From: Finegoldia magna ATCC 29328
Lineage (GTDB): Bacteria; Bacillota; Clostridia; Tissierellales; Peptoniphilaceae
DNA: 64,000 bases
Direction of reading: 5' to 3'
NCBI RefSeq assembly: GCF_000010185.1
Contig: NC_010376.1
Location: 310,001-374,000 of the forward strand
Part shown: positions 35,583 through 43,708 of the stretch, one piece after another
How the letters are laid out: each line of letters opens with the position of its first letter
Position numbering within the stretch: the first letter of the stretch is position 1
The notes under the pieces: generated by a model
The model's input: only the letters and a program-made list of their open reading frames with translations
Told to the model about the DNA's origin: nothing
Databases searched by the model: none
Made by a program: the position numbers and the translations under genes

Positions 35583-36443
35583 ATGATAAAAATTATATCA
35601 GATTCAGCTTGCGATTTGAAAAAAGCCTATACGGAACAAAATAACATAGGAATTGTTCCATTTAACATAATAATAAACGAAGATACATCACTTAAAGATA
35701 AAATTGATATACAATCAGAAGAGTTGTTGGAAATGATGAAGAACGATTCACATTTTTTTGCAAAAACTTCTCAACCAAGTCCTGACGACTACAAAATTGA
35801 ATTTGAAAAAGCTGCGAAACAAGGATGTGACATAATATGTTTCACAATAACATCCGAGTTGAGTGGCTCGTACCAATCAGCAGAGATTGCCAAGAAAATT
35901 ATTCAAGAAGAATATGATGTCGACATAAGAGTTATCGATAGCTTATCGGCTTCTCTCGGTCAGGCAATTTTGATTAACAAGGCAATTGAAATGGTTCATC
36001 AAGATAAATCCCTGGATGAAATAGAAGATTATATAAACAAAATAAAATTGACTTCAAAAGTTTTCTTGTTAGTGGACACTTTAAAATATCTTGAAAAAGG
36101 TGGAAGAATTAGTAAATCCAAGAGATTAATTGGAAGTGCTTTAAGTCTAAAACCTATATTGAAATTGGAAAATGGTAAACTAGACATAGTAGATAAAGTT
36201 ATCGGCAAGAAAAGAGCAATTAAAAATATGATGAGGCTCTTAAATTCAGAAAAAAACAAATCAGACAAATCCCATGAGTTTTTTGTAGTACATGCAGATT
36301 CTGAAAAAGAATCCAGTGAAATTTACGACGAACTAAAAACCGAAAATAATATACCTTTTGATATCGAAGTATTATCTCCGGTATTAGTTTGCCATTCAGG
36401 ATATGGCAGCGTTGCTATCGGAATAATCAGCACTGAAGTTTAA
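35583..36443 (+). CDS. DegV-family fatty-acid-binding protein
   Basis: 286 residues. The N-terminal KIISDSACDL, the TSQPSPDDYKIEFEKAA block, TITSELSGSYQSAEIA and LVDTLKYLEKGGRIS are characteristic of DegV/FakB-type proteins, which bind a fatty acid for phosphorylation by FakA. No fakA lies nearby. AGGAGGGG precedes the ATG. It is a single-gene unit bounded by terminators. Confidence 0.92.
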   Translation: MIKIISDSACDLKKAYTEQNNIGIVPFNIIINEDTSLKDKIDIQSEELLEMMKNDSHFFAKTSQPSPDDYKIEFEKAAKQGCDIICFTITSELSGSYQSAEIAKKIIQEEYDVDIRVIDSLSASLGQAILINKAIEMVHQDKSLDEIEDYINKIKLTSKVFLLVDTLKYLEKGGRISKSKRLIGSALSLKPILKLENGKLDIVDKVIGKKRAIKNMMRLLNSEKNKSDKSHEFFVVHADSEKESSEIYDELKTENNIPFDIEVLSPVLVCHSGYGSVAIGIISTEV

Positions 36444-36474
36444 CACAAAATTATATAGGAATTTTAAATAAATG

Positions 36475-36506
36475 ATAATGCGTTTTAAAAGACGCATTAT
36501 TTTTTG
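36475..36506 (+). terminator. Intrinsic terminator after degV
   Basis: ATAATGCG (36475-36482) pairs with CGCATTAT (36493-36500), followed by TTTTTTG. Confidence 0.85.
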
Positions 36507-36602
36507 TTTCACAAGCATTTCACAAAACTATCGTAATATAATATCAGATCACACGAGACCGTGTTATCTAAAAATTACCTTAGATATTTTATGGAGGAAA
36601 TT

Positions 36603-37757
36603 ATGAGAAAAAATGTATTAAAAGGAACAACTTTGCTACTAGCTTTGTGTTTTAGCGTTGGAGCAGTTGGATGTCAAAAATCTAGTGGAAATACAGGCAA
36701 AGATTCAAAGGTGGTTAGTCCAAAAGAGGCTGGTATGAAAAACGATAAAAAACAAGAAAACGAAAAATTCAAACCTGCTGATTATTCATTACAACCAAAA
36801 GATGAATTCGTGTATGAGTTTTTGGGATTGAAGTTCAAACTTCCAGAACAAGTTAAAAAAGATATGACGAATAAGAAGATTGCGATGTTGGATGAACAAA
36901 GTCCAATCGACAAAGAATTGAAATACGCTATGCTTACTTTCAGCAAATTAACTGAAGAACAAAAAAATGCAGTAGTGGATAAAATGGGTGATGGATACGA
37001 AAAATGGCAAAAAGAATTGGAAAGAGTCGGCACTATTGGAATGTTTGATAAAAAAATGTCTGAAGCTGACATTTCCAAGATTACAAAATGTGACAATCAC
37101 AAGAAAATTGGCGAATCCAAAGATGGTAAGTTCACTTACTACATAAGTTCAAAAGGTAAAATGGACGAAGGTTTTGCAAAAGAATTCGCCCAAACTCAAA
37201 TCGATATTATAGATAAAAAACCACGTCCTGAAAATGGATTTGTATTATCTGAAAAAACTGATTTGGAAAACACAGAAGCATTTGACAAAAAATCTGTGAA
37301 GGGATTAGGTAATTTATCTACAAAAGATATCAATGGCAAACAATTTACAAGCAAAGATTTTGAAAAATACGATCTTACAATGGTAAATGTGTTTGCAACT
37401 TGGTGTAGTGCTTGTGTGAACGAAATTCCAGATTTATCGGAAGTTTCCAAAGAAATGAAATCCAAAGGAGTAAACATTGTAGGTGTTGTTACAGATACTG
37501 TAGATGATAATGGCACTAATAATGATGCATTGCAAAAATCAAAATTAATCCAAGAAAAAACAAAAGCTTCATATCCGTTCTTGATGCCAGACAAATCGAA
37601 TTTTAACGGCAGATTAAACGGAATTCAAGCGATGCCCGAAACTTTCTTCGTAGATAAAAAAGGAAACATCGTCGGAGAAACTTATTCTGGCGCAAAATCA
37701 AAAGAAGAATGGAAACAAGTTATCGAAAAAGAATTGGCTAATTTGAAAAGCAAATAA
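36603..37757 (+). CDS. TlpA-like thioredoxin lipoprotein
   Basis: Exported thiol-disulfide protein, 384 residues. ATG 36603 follows GGAGGAAATT and gives a signal peptide ending in the lipobox-like AVGC; an upstream in-frame start would bury it. After a Lys/Ser-rich linker there is an N-terminal domain I do not recognise (about 65-220), then a TlpA/AlkhydroperoxideC-like thioredoxin domain (about 225-384) with the active site FATWCSACVNEIP and the cis-Pro region IQAMPETFFVDKKG. The active-site dipeptide is SA. It is followed by a CxxC micro-protein and a polyferredoxin, suggesting these three form an electron path to surface thiols. The first palindrome after the degV terminator (36551-36564) may regulate it. 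Confidence 0.9.
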   Translation: MRKNVLKGTTLLLALCFSVGAVGCQKSSGNTGKDSKVVSPKEAGMKNDKKQENEKFKPADYSLQPKDEFVYEFLGLKFKLPEQVKKDMTNKKIAMLDEQSPIDKELKYAMLTFSKLTEEQKNAVVDKMGDGYEKWQKELERVGTIGMFDKKMSEADISKITKCDNHKKIGESKDGKFTYYISSKGKMDEGFAKEFAQTQIDIIDKKPRPENGFVLSEKTDLENTEAFDKKSVKGLGNLSTKDINGKQFTSKDFEKYDLTMVNVFATWCSACVNEIPDLSEVSKEMKSKGVNIVGVVTDTVDDNGTNNDALQKSKLIQEKTKASYPFLMPDKSNFNGRLNGIQAMPETFFVDKKGNIVGETYSGAKSKEEWKQVIEKELANLKSK

Positions 37758-37771
37758 AATTGGTGATTCAA

Positions 37772-37924
37772 ATGTACAAAAAATTTATTCATAGTCGAGT
37801 ATTTTCGGTCATGATTTTGTGTTTATCAGTTGGTATGATTTATTACGGATACAACAACGGTGAAGTCAAAGTCGTGTTGGATAAGGCTATAAGAATTTGC
37901 ATGGAGTGTATTGGAATTGGATAA
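37772..37924 (+). CDS. CD1871A-type CXXC small protein
   Basis: A 50-residue gene. It encodes a basic N terminus, one membrane helix (about 10-27) and a C-terminal ICMECIGIG motif with CxxC, which matches the small CXXC proteins (named after Clostridioides CD1871A) found next to NapH-like ferredoxins and TlpA proteins. The start ATG follows TGGTG; the end overlaps the TTG start of the ferredoxin gene by 14 nt, so they are likely coupled. Role unknown; perhaps it passes electrons between the ferredoxin protein and the external thioredoxin. Confidence 0.85.
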   Translation: MYKKFIHSRVFSVMILCLSVGMIYYGYNNGEVKVVLDKAIRICMECIGIG

Positions 37925-38816
37925 AATAAAAAATTTACTAAAGTTTGGAGATAAGAAAAATAAGTACAAAGTAATGGATAATTTCAGACACGCTTTCCAA
38001 TCACTGTGGTTTTTGATTACAAATTCTTATGTTGAGGGATTTAAAACCGGGAAAATTTACGGCGGAAATTTGAAAAAAATCTGTGTTCCGGGCATGAATT
38101 GTTATTCGTGCCCTGGAGCAAAAGGAAGTTGTCCAATAGGTTCGTTACAGGCTGTAATTGGAAATTCAAATTTCAAGTTTAGCTATTACATAGTCGGATT
38201 TTTGTTTTTTATTGGCGCATTGATGGGAAGATTTGTGTGTGGATGGTTGTGTCCATTTGGATTGATTCAGGATTTACTGTACAAAATTCCTTTTTTCAAA
38301 AAAATAAAAACTTTCAAATACGATAAACATTTGAGAAAATTAAAATATTTTATTTTGCTAATTTTCGTAATAATTTTGCCGATGTTCTTGGTTGATATTT
38401 TGGGACAAGGATCGCCGTATTTTTGTAAACTTATTTGTCCAATAGGAATGCTTGAAGGTGGAATTCCTCTGGTACTGCTCAATAAAAGCATGAGAGGTGC
38501 GATTGGGTTTTTGTATTATTGGAAAGGAAGTATTCTAATAATTACAATTTTACTTTCAATAATAATTTATAGACCTTTCTGTAAATATATTTGTCCTTTG
38601 GGTGCGATTTATTCGTTTTTCAATCCGATTTCTATTTTCAAATATAGATTGGACAAAGATAAATGTATAAGTTGTGGAAGATGTAAGAAAGTGTGTCAAA
38701 TGAACATCGATCCTACTAAAAATTGCAATCACAAAGAATGCATCAGATGTGCTAGATGCAAAAACGCCTGTCCAGTTGATGCTATAAGTTGTGGAATAAA
38801 GGATAAAAACAGATAA
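37911..38816 (+). CDS. NapH/YccM-like membrane polyferredoxin
   Basis: 301 residues with several membrane helices and many cysteine motifs: MNCYSCPGAKGSCPIG, GWLCPFGLIQDLLY, FCKYICPLGAIY, and two C-terminal 4Fe-4S clusters (CISCGRCKKVC, CIRCARCKNACPVDAIS). The plan matches NapH-type quinol-linked electron carriers. The start is TTG 37911 (GGAGTG upstream), overlapping the small CxxC gene by 14 nt. It probably moves electrons across the membrane for the neighbouring thioredoxin; this is inferred from context only. Confidence 0.88.
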   Translation: MELDKIKNLLKFGDKKNKYKVMDNFRHAFQSLWFLITNSYVEGFKTGKIYGGNLKKICVPGMNCYSCPGAKGSCPIGSLQAVIGNSNFKFSYYIVGFLFFIGALMGRFVCGWLCPFGLIQDLLYKIPFFKKIKTFKYDKHLRKLKYFILLIFVIILPMFLVDILGQGSPYFCKLICPIGMLEGGIPLVLLNKSMRGAIGFLYYWKGSILIITILLSIIIYRPFCKYICPLGAIYSFFNPISIFKYRLDKDKCISCGRCKKVCQMNIDPTKNCNHKECIRCARCKNACPVDAISCGIKDKNR

Positions 38817-38882
38817 TAAAATATATAGAAAAATATTTCTCAAAAATCTTTAACAATCCATTTATAGAAAATTTCAATAAAT

Positions 38883-38894
38883 AACCCTTGGGTT
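38883..38894. promoter_or_regulatory. Palindrome AACCCTTGGGTT upstream of the rhodanese gene
   Basis: Dyad AACCC-TT-GGGTT, immediately upstream of a TACAAT -10-like box (about 38913). It lies 55 nt before the start codon and could be an operator. Confidence 0.4.
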
Positions 38895-38949
38895 TCGAAG
38901 TATGTGTATGATACAATATTATCGAAAAGATTTTTAGGAGGAATTTATA

Positions 38950-39699
38950 GTGAAAAAACTTTTATTAACTTTAGCATTAGTATCAGCTTTAACTGTTACT
39001 GGATGTTCAAATAATACAGAAAAACCAGCTGACAATAATGCTAAAACAGAACAAAAAACTGAAAACAAATCAGAAGAAAAAGCTGCAATCAAAGAAATGA
39101 AGGGCGCAGATCTTGAAGCCATCGAACAAGACAAGAAGAAAAAAGAAACTGTATTGGTTGTTGATGTTAGAAGCAAAGATGAATATGACCAAGGTCACGT
39201 TAAATGGGCTATTAACATGCCAATCGACACTTTCGAACAAGAAGTTTCAAAATTAGATGCTTACAAAGACAAAGCTGTAATTACAATTTGCAACAGCGGT
39301 AAGAAGAGCCAAAAAGCTGCTGAAGTTTTAGTTAACAATGGATTCAAAGATGTTACAAACGCAGAAGGCGTTAAGAAATTTGAATACAAATTAGTTAAAT
39401 TTGCTAACATTTTACCAGCTGATTTAGTAAAAGCTTCTGAAGATACAAACAACGTTATAGTTGATGTAAGAGATAAGAAAGATTATGACAAAGGTCACAT
39501 CAAAAATGCTATCAGCATGCCTTTAGATGAAGCTGATGCAAGATTATCAGAAATTCCTACAGATAAACCAGTTTACACTTATTGCTATTCTGGAAATAAA
39601 TCTGGTCAATTAGCTCAAAAATTAGTTGAAAGAGGAAACAAAGACGTATTCAACTCTTTAGATGGAACTAAAGAACACGACTACGAATTAGTAAAATAA
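38950..39699 (+). CDS. Tandem-rhodanese lipoprotein
   Basis: 249-residue lipoprotein. The signal peptide ends in the lipobox VTGC, followed by a Lys/Glu-rich linker. Two rhodanese domains follow (about 55-145 and 150-249), each with an active-site Cys: VITICNSGKKSQKAAEVL and VYTYCYSGNKSGQLAQKL, and each with a conserved DVR plus GH (VDVRSKDEYDQGHVKWAIN; VDVRDKKDYDKGHIKNAIS). Rhodaneses transfer or bind sulfur on a Cys persulfide. The start is GTG 38950 with AGGAGG. It lies between the thiol-redox set and the glycosyltransferase/radical SAM cluster. Confidence 0.92.
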   Translation: MKKLLLTLALVSALTVTGCSNNTEKPADNNAKTEQKTENKSEEKAAIKEMKGADLEAIEQDKKKKETVLVVDVRSKDEYDQGHVKWAINMPIDTFEQEVSKLDAYKDKAVITICNSGKKSQKAAEVLVNNGFKDVTNAEGVKKFEYKLVKFANILPADLVKASEDTNNVIVDVRDKKDYDKGHIKNAISMPLDEADARLSEIPTDKPVYTYCYSGNKSGQLAQKLVERGNKDVFNSLDGTKEHDYELVK

Positions 39700-39711
39700 T
39701 TTTTAAAATTT

Positions 39712-39741
39712 AAGCGGCTCATATTTTGGGCCGCTTTTTTT
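39712..39741 (+). terminator. Intrinsic terminator or attenuator before the DUF2064 gene
   Basis: AAGCGGC (39712-39718) pairs with GCCGCTT (39730-39736), plus TC/GG pairs, then TTTTTT. It ends 13 nt before the next start codon, so it could also act as a conditional attenuator of the downstream cluster. Confidence 0.8.
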
Positions 39742-39753
39742 ACAGGAGATAAA

Positions 39754-41235
39754 ATGAACGCAGTAATTTTGATGACCAAAATTCCAAATAAAAATTCTAA
39801 AACTAGATTGTCGACTATTTTATCAGAAAATGAAAGAATAAAATTCAGCGGCAATTTGATTAATAAAAACGTAAATATTATCAAAAAATACAAAGTTTTC
39901 TTATCTCTAACGCCAGACGAATTATTTGAAGATTACACGAAAAATTCTCCTTATGATTGTATCAGACAAACTGGAGATGATATTGGTCAAAGGATGAAAA
40001 ATTCCATAAAAGAAGTTTTGTCACGAGGATATTCCAAGGTGGTTTTAATTGGCTCAGATATCATTGATTTTGATGGTGAAATTTTTGATGAAGCTTTTGA
40101 TAAATTAGAGGATTATGACGTAGTATTCAGCCCGACAGAAGATGGCGGCTACAGTTTGATTGGGATGAAAAAATCACACGATGTTTTGTTTGAAAACAAA
40201 AAATACTCCAATCCAAATGTAGAAAATGATTTGGAAAATAGTTTGATTGAACATGATTTGTCTTATTATAAACTGAAAGAAACCCACGATATTGACACTG
40301 ACATTGATTTTGTAAAATACATATCCAAATCAAACAACGTGAAATTACTTGGTAAAGGCGAGTACAATTCAAATTATCTAATAGATGATGATTATTTGAT
40401 AAGAATCGCGCGTGGCTCACAAATGCATTTGGATAATCAAATTGAATACGAATACAAGGCTCTCAAATTTTTAGAAAAATCAAATGTAACAGCCAAGGCT
40501 TACGATTTGAAAAAAGATGAATTATCAGGGATTTCTTATCTTATTGAAGAATATTTGATAGGAAGGGATTTGGATTATCATACTGATTTAAAAATCGCAG
40601 CATATTTACTTTCACAAATTCACTCACTGGATGTTATTGGACAAGATTTTATAAAAGCGGACAGTCCTTTTGAGATGATGTTCGACGAATTTACGCAGAT
40701 GTTTTCTCATTATCAAAAATGGCACAAGAAAAACAATAATACCGAAGAAAAAATTTCAGATATGCTCAAATACATCAAAAATCTGGGACTTACTTCTTCA
40801 CTTCAAAATCCATGTCTTATCAACACTGAACTCAACAATAAAAATTTTATCATAGGAGATAAATCTTACGTTATAGATTGGGAAAAGCCGATTATAGGAG
40901 AGCGTGAACAAGATTTGGCGCACTTTTTGGCACCGACGACGACTTTTTGGAAGACAGATGTAATTTTTGACAACGACACAATGGATGATTTCTTAGATGA
41001 ATACGATAAATTATCAAAAACAAAAGTAGACAGGGAAAAATTCGTAAAATATTTGCTGTTTACGTGTCTCAGAGGAATAACTTGGTGCTCAATGGCATAC
41101 ACTCAATATGTTGATGAAAACAGGGATAATGGATTTACTTTTGAGAAGATAAAAGCGTATTTGTCGGATGAATTTTTGGATAATATATGGGAGTTTATAA
41201 AAGCGAATGATTTCAGTAATAGTGCCGGTGTATAA
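39754..41235 (+). CDS. DUF2064 glycosyltransferase-like / aminoglycoside-phosphotransferase-fold fusion
   Basis: 493 residues, two domains. Residues 1-195 match DUF2064, the CofC-like nucleotidyl/glycosyltransferase family called TIGR04282 (MTKIPNKNSKTRLSTIL, LIGSDIID, FSPTEDGGYSLIGM). Residues about 196-480 form a phosphotransferase (APH/choline-kinase-like) domain: GKGEYNSNYLI, QIEYEYKALKFL, VIDWEKPIIGEREQDLAHFL. The catalytic loop differs from the usual HGDxxxxN: it reads N357-T-E359-LNNK-N364, so the Asp is a Glu. Such fusions suggest one polypeptide that builds and phosphorylates a sugar-like intermediate. It starts the five-gene overlapping cluster. Confidence 0.85.
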   Translation: MNAVILMTKIPNKNSKTRLSTILSENERIKFSGNLINKNVNIIKKYKVFLSLTPDELFEDYTKNSPYDCIRQTGDDIGQRMKNSIKEVLSRGYSKVVLIGSDIIDFDGEIFDEAFDKLEDYDVVFSPTEDGGYSLIGMKKSHDVLFENKKYSNPNVENDLENSLIEHDLSYYKLKETHDIDTDIDFVKYISKSNNVKLLGKGEYNSNYLIDDDYLIRIARGSQMHLDNQIEYEYKALKFLEKSNVTAKAYDLKKDELSGISYLIEEYLIGRDLDYHTDLKIAAYLLSQIHSLDVIGQDFIKADSPFEMMFDEFTQMFSHYQKWHKKNNNTEEKISDMLKYIKNLGLTSSLQNPCLINTELNNKNFIIGDKSYVIDWEKPIIGEREQDLAHFLAPTTTFWKTDVIFDNDTMDDFLDEYDKLSKTKVDREKFVKYLLFTCLRGITWCSMAYTQYVDENRDNGFTFEKIKAYLSDEFLDNIWEFIKANDFSNSAGV

Positions 41236-41869
41236 CGAATCTGATAACATAGACAAGTTCATCGATCGTCTGGATGTTTTTGATGATGAGTTCGAGGTGA
41301 TTTTCAGCGTGAGTGGCGATGACGATACGTTTGAAAAAATAAAAAAACGCGGATATAATCCAATCAAAAGCATCAAAGGTCGTGGCAATCAAATTATAAA
41401 TGGAATTTTAAATTCAAATGGGGAAATAATTTTGATTCTTCATGCGGATACTTTTTTTAGAGAAAATCCAAAAGAAGAAATCAAATCAATTTTAGAAAAT
41501 TATAAAATGGGTTGTTTCAGTATTTCCTTTGTTCCAAAACAGTTCATAATGCAAATTGTGGCATTTAATTCCAGTAATCGTGTCAGACAAAGAAACATAG
41601 CATTCGGAGATCAGGGGATGTTTTTTACGAGAGAGTTTTACGACGAGATGGGTGGATTCAAAAACATAGATTTAATGGAAGATTACGATTTTTCGATTAG
41701 GGTAAAGGAAAAAGGATACACAATCTTCCTATCAAAAATGAAGATATATTCTTCATCGCGTAGATTTCAAAAAAATGGTCCTTTTAGGACTATGTGGATG
41801 ATGCAAAAATGCCAATATATGTATCGCAAGGGGGAAAGCGTAGATGATATCAAACAAAAGTACAAATGA
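41207..41869 (+). CDS. Family 2 glycosyltransferase (TIGR04283-like)
   Basis: 220-residue GT-A glycosyltransferase. Visible: ISVIVPVYNESDNIDKFID at the N terminus, GRGNQIINGILNSNGEIILILHADT with the D-x-D-like metal motif (HADT), NIAFGDQGMFFTREFYDEMGGF and LMEDYDFSIRVKEKG. This sub-group (TIGR04283, mycofactocin-MftF-like) usually pairs with a DUF2064 protein, as here. It overlaps the fusion gene by 29 nt and the Fe-S gene by 26 nt. Confidence 0.87.
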   Translation: MISVIVPVYNESDNIDKFIDRLDVFDDEFEVIFSVSGDDDTFEKIKKRGYNPIKSIKGRGNQIINGILNSNGEIILILHADTFFRENPKEEIKSILENYKMGCFSISFVPKQFIMQIVAFNSSNRVRQRNIAFGDQGMFFTREFYDEMGGFKNIDLMEDYDFSIRVKEKGYTIFLSKMKIYSSSRRFQKNGPFRTMWMMQKCQYMYRKGESVDDIKQKYK

Positions 41870-42791
41870 TTACTTACAAGAAGTAAAAGATAAGTGTATT
41901 GATTGCGGTAAATGTACGAAGAACTGCCCTTTTTTGACAAAATACAAGATTAATTTGAAAGATTTTGCAGACAGACAAGACTTGGCGTTTTCTTGTTTCT
42001 TGTGTCAAAAATGTAAAGCAGTGTGTCCAGTTGATTTGGATGGAAAAAAGATTTCTCTTATTTTAAGAAAACAAAATCCAAAATTTGAATCTGTGAAAAA
42101 ACAAAAAGAAAATTATTTCTTCAAAAACAAATCTAAAAGAAAAACAAAAGACTTGTTGTATTTGGGCTGTAATTTTCCAGCATTTTATCCAGACACAACA
42201 AAATATTTAATGGAATTGTTCAACAAAGAAGGATTTGATTATTCAATTGATTGTTGCAATCTTCCAAGTGATTTTACGGGATTTGAAAATAATTATATGG
42301 AAAGACTTGAGAAAGAACTCCAAGACAAAGAAGTGGAAAGAATTGTGTGCGTGTGTCCAAACTGTTTCCACAAATTCTACAAAAATTTGTCAGTAGAAGT
42401 TATCACGATTTTCAAATGGCTTGAAGAAAGAGATATGATACAAGACATTGATGAGGAAGTGAATGTGTTCTTCCCATGTTCTGACAGGTATAATCATATA
42501 ATGTTTGAAGAAATCAAACGACATATCAAAGGATTTAACAATAAATACATAAGTACAAACTGCTGTGGTGCTGGTGGAATTGCAGGAAAAAGCGAAAAAG
42601 ACATCGCAACACAAATGCAAAACTCCATCAAAAACGAAAAAATGTATACTTATTGCGCAACTTGTTCATCCAAGTTTGTGGCAAATAATGAAGTGCACCA
42701 TTTTGTAAGTAAAATGGTTGGCATAGATGAAAAATGCGATCCAAGCTTTTTCAAAAATGCATTAAAGGGGAAATTTAGGGGGAGAAAATGA
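41844..42791 (+). CDS. Ferredoxin/CCG-domain (HdrB/GlpC-like) redox protein
   Basis: 315 residues. Two 4Fe-4S motifs at the N terminus (C18, C21, C24, C28 and C51, C54, C57, C61) are followed by two cysteine-rich CCG-type modules (GCNFPAF...DCCNLPSDFTG, then CVCPNCF; and FFPCSDR...STNCCGAGGIAG, then CATCSSKF). Such proteins bind Fe-S clusters that reduce disulfides or carry electrons, as in heterodisulfide reductase HdrB and GlpC. It may feed electrons to the radical SAM enzyme or reduce a thiol product. It overlaps both neighbours. Confidence 0.85.
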   Translation: MISNKSTNDYLQEVKDKCIDCGKCTKNCPFLTKYKINLKDFADRQDLAFSCFLCQKCKAVCPVDLDGKKISLILRKQNPKFESVKKQKENYFFKNKSKRKTKDLLYLGCNFPAFYPDTTKYLMELFNKEGFDYSIDCCNLPSDFTGFENNYMERLEKELQDKEVERIVCVCPNCFHKFYKNLSVEVITIFKWLEERDMIQDIDEEVNVFFPCSDRYNHIMFEEIKRHIKGFNNKYISTNCCGAGGIAGKSEKDIATQMQNSIKNEKMYTYCATCSSKFVANNEVHHFVSKMVGIDEKCDPSFFKNALKGKFRGRK

Positions 42792-43708
42792 GATTCGAAG
42801 ATAGAATATCAGAAAAATTTAAGAAAACAGGTGACATTACAACTCTACAATTAAATATTACTGAAAAATGTAATTTGCGTTGTAAACACTGTCACATTAT
42901 GAAAAACAGTGAAAATTTAGAAATGTCCAAGGAAACTATGCAAGACTGCCTTAAATTTTTGGATAATCACAAGATGAAAACTGTGGATATTACAGGCGGA
43001 GAACCGACAACACATCCAGAAATCGTGAGGTTTATGAAGGAATGTTTGAAAAGAGTAGACGAACTTATTATTCGTACGAATGCAACAGATATCGAAAAAA
43101 ACAAAGAATTAATGGATTTATTTGACAAAGAAAAAATCAAAATTGTCGTATCTCTTCCATGCTACACTCAAGATAATGTCGACAGCCAAAGAGGAGATGG
43201 AGTGTTCGACAAAGTCATAGCTAACTTGAAGAAGCTTAACGAAATGGGATACGGCACTGAAAAAGAGTTGGATTTGGTTTACAATCCACTTGGAGGATTC
43301 TTGCCACCAGAACAATCCAATCTTCAATCAGATTACGAACGCGAATTAAAAAAGAAAGATGTTGTGTTCAGTAATTTGTTTACAATTACAAATATGCCTA
43401 TTGGATATTTCAGAGATTTCTTAATCGAAAAAGGCGAATACGAAGATTATATGAAATTGTTGGAAGATAATTACAACGAAGAAACTGTTGAAAATATCAT
43501 GTGCAGATTCCAAATTTCTGTGGATAGTTTGGGAAATCTTCACGATTGCGACTTTCATTTAGCAGAAAAAGTGCCAATGAAAGATTATAAAAACATCAAA
43601 GATTTGATTGATGTTGATGATTTGTCCAGAGAAATCGTGTGTAAAGATTATTGCTACGGATGTACTGCAGGAAGTGGTTCAAGTTGTGGAGGTGCATTGG
43701 ATGAATAA
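42788..43708 (+). CDS. ArsS-like radical SAM protein with DUF3641 C terminus
   Basis: 306 residues. The radical SAM motif C28-x3-C32-x2-C35 (EKCNLRCKHCH) is followed by DITGGEPTTHPE. The C-terminal region (LHDCDFHLAEKVP..., C285, C289, C292, C300 in a CxxxCxxC and Cys-rich tail with GSGSSCGG) matches the DUF3641/ArsS family, annotated as arsenosugar biosynthesis. In the classic ArsM/ArsS pathway the enzyme uses its 5'-deoxyadenosyl chemistry on methylarsenicals, but no ArsM or arsenic gene is in this window, so the substrate is open. It overlaps its neighbours by 4 and 8 nt. Confidence 0.87.
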   Translation: MRFEDRISEKFKKTGDITTLQLNITEKCNLRCKHCHIMKNSENLEMSKETMQDCLKFLDNHKMKTVDITGGEPTTHPEIVRFMKECLKRVDELIIRTNATDIEKNKELMDLFDKEKIKIVVSLPCYTQDNVDSQRGDGVFDKVIANLKKLNEMGYGTEKELDLVYNPLGGFLPPEQSNLQSDYERELKKKDVVFSNLFTITNMPIGYFRDFLIEKGEYEDYMKLLEDNYNEETVENIMCRFQISVDSLGNLHDCDFHLAEKVPMKDYKNIKDLIDVDDLSREIVCKDYCYGCTAGSGSSCGGALDE

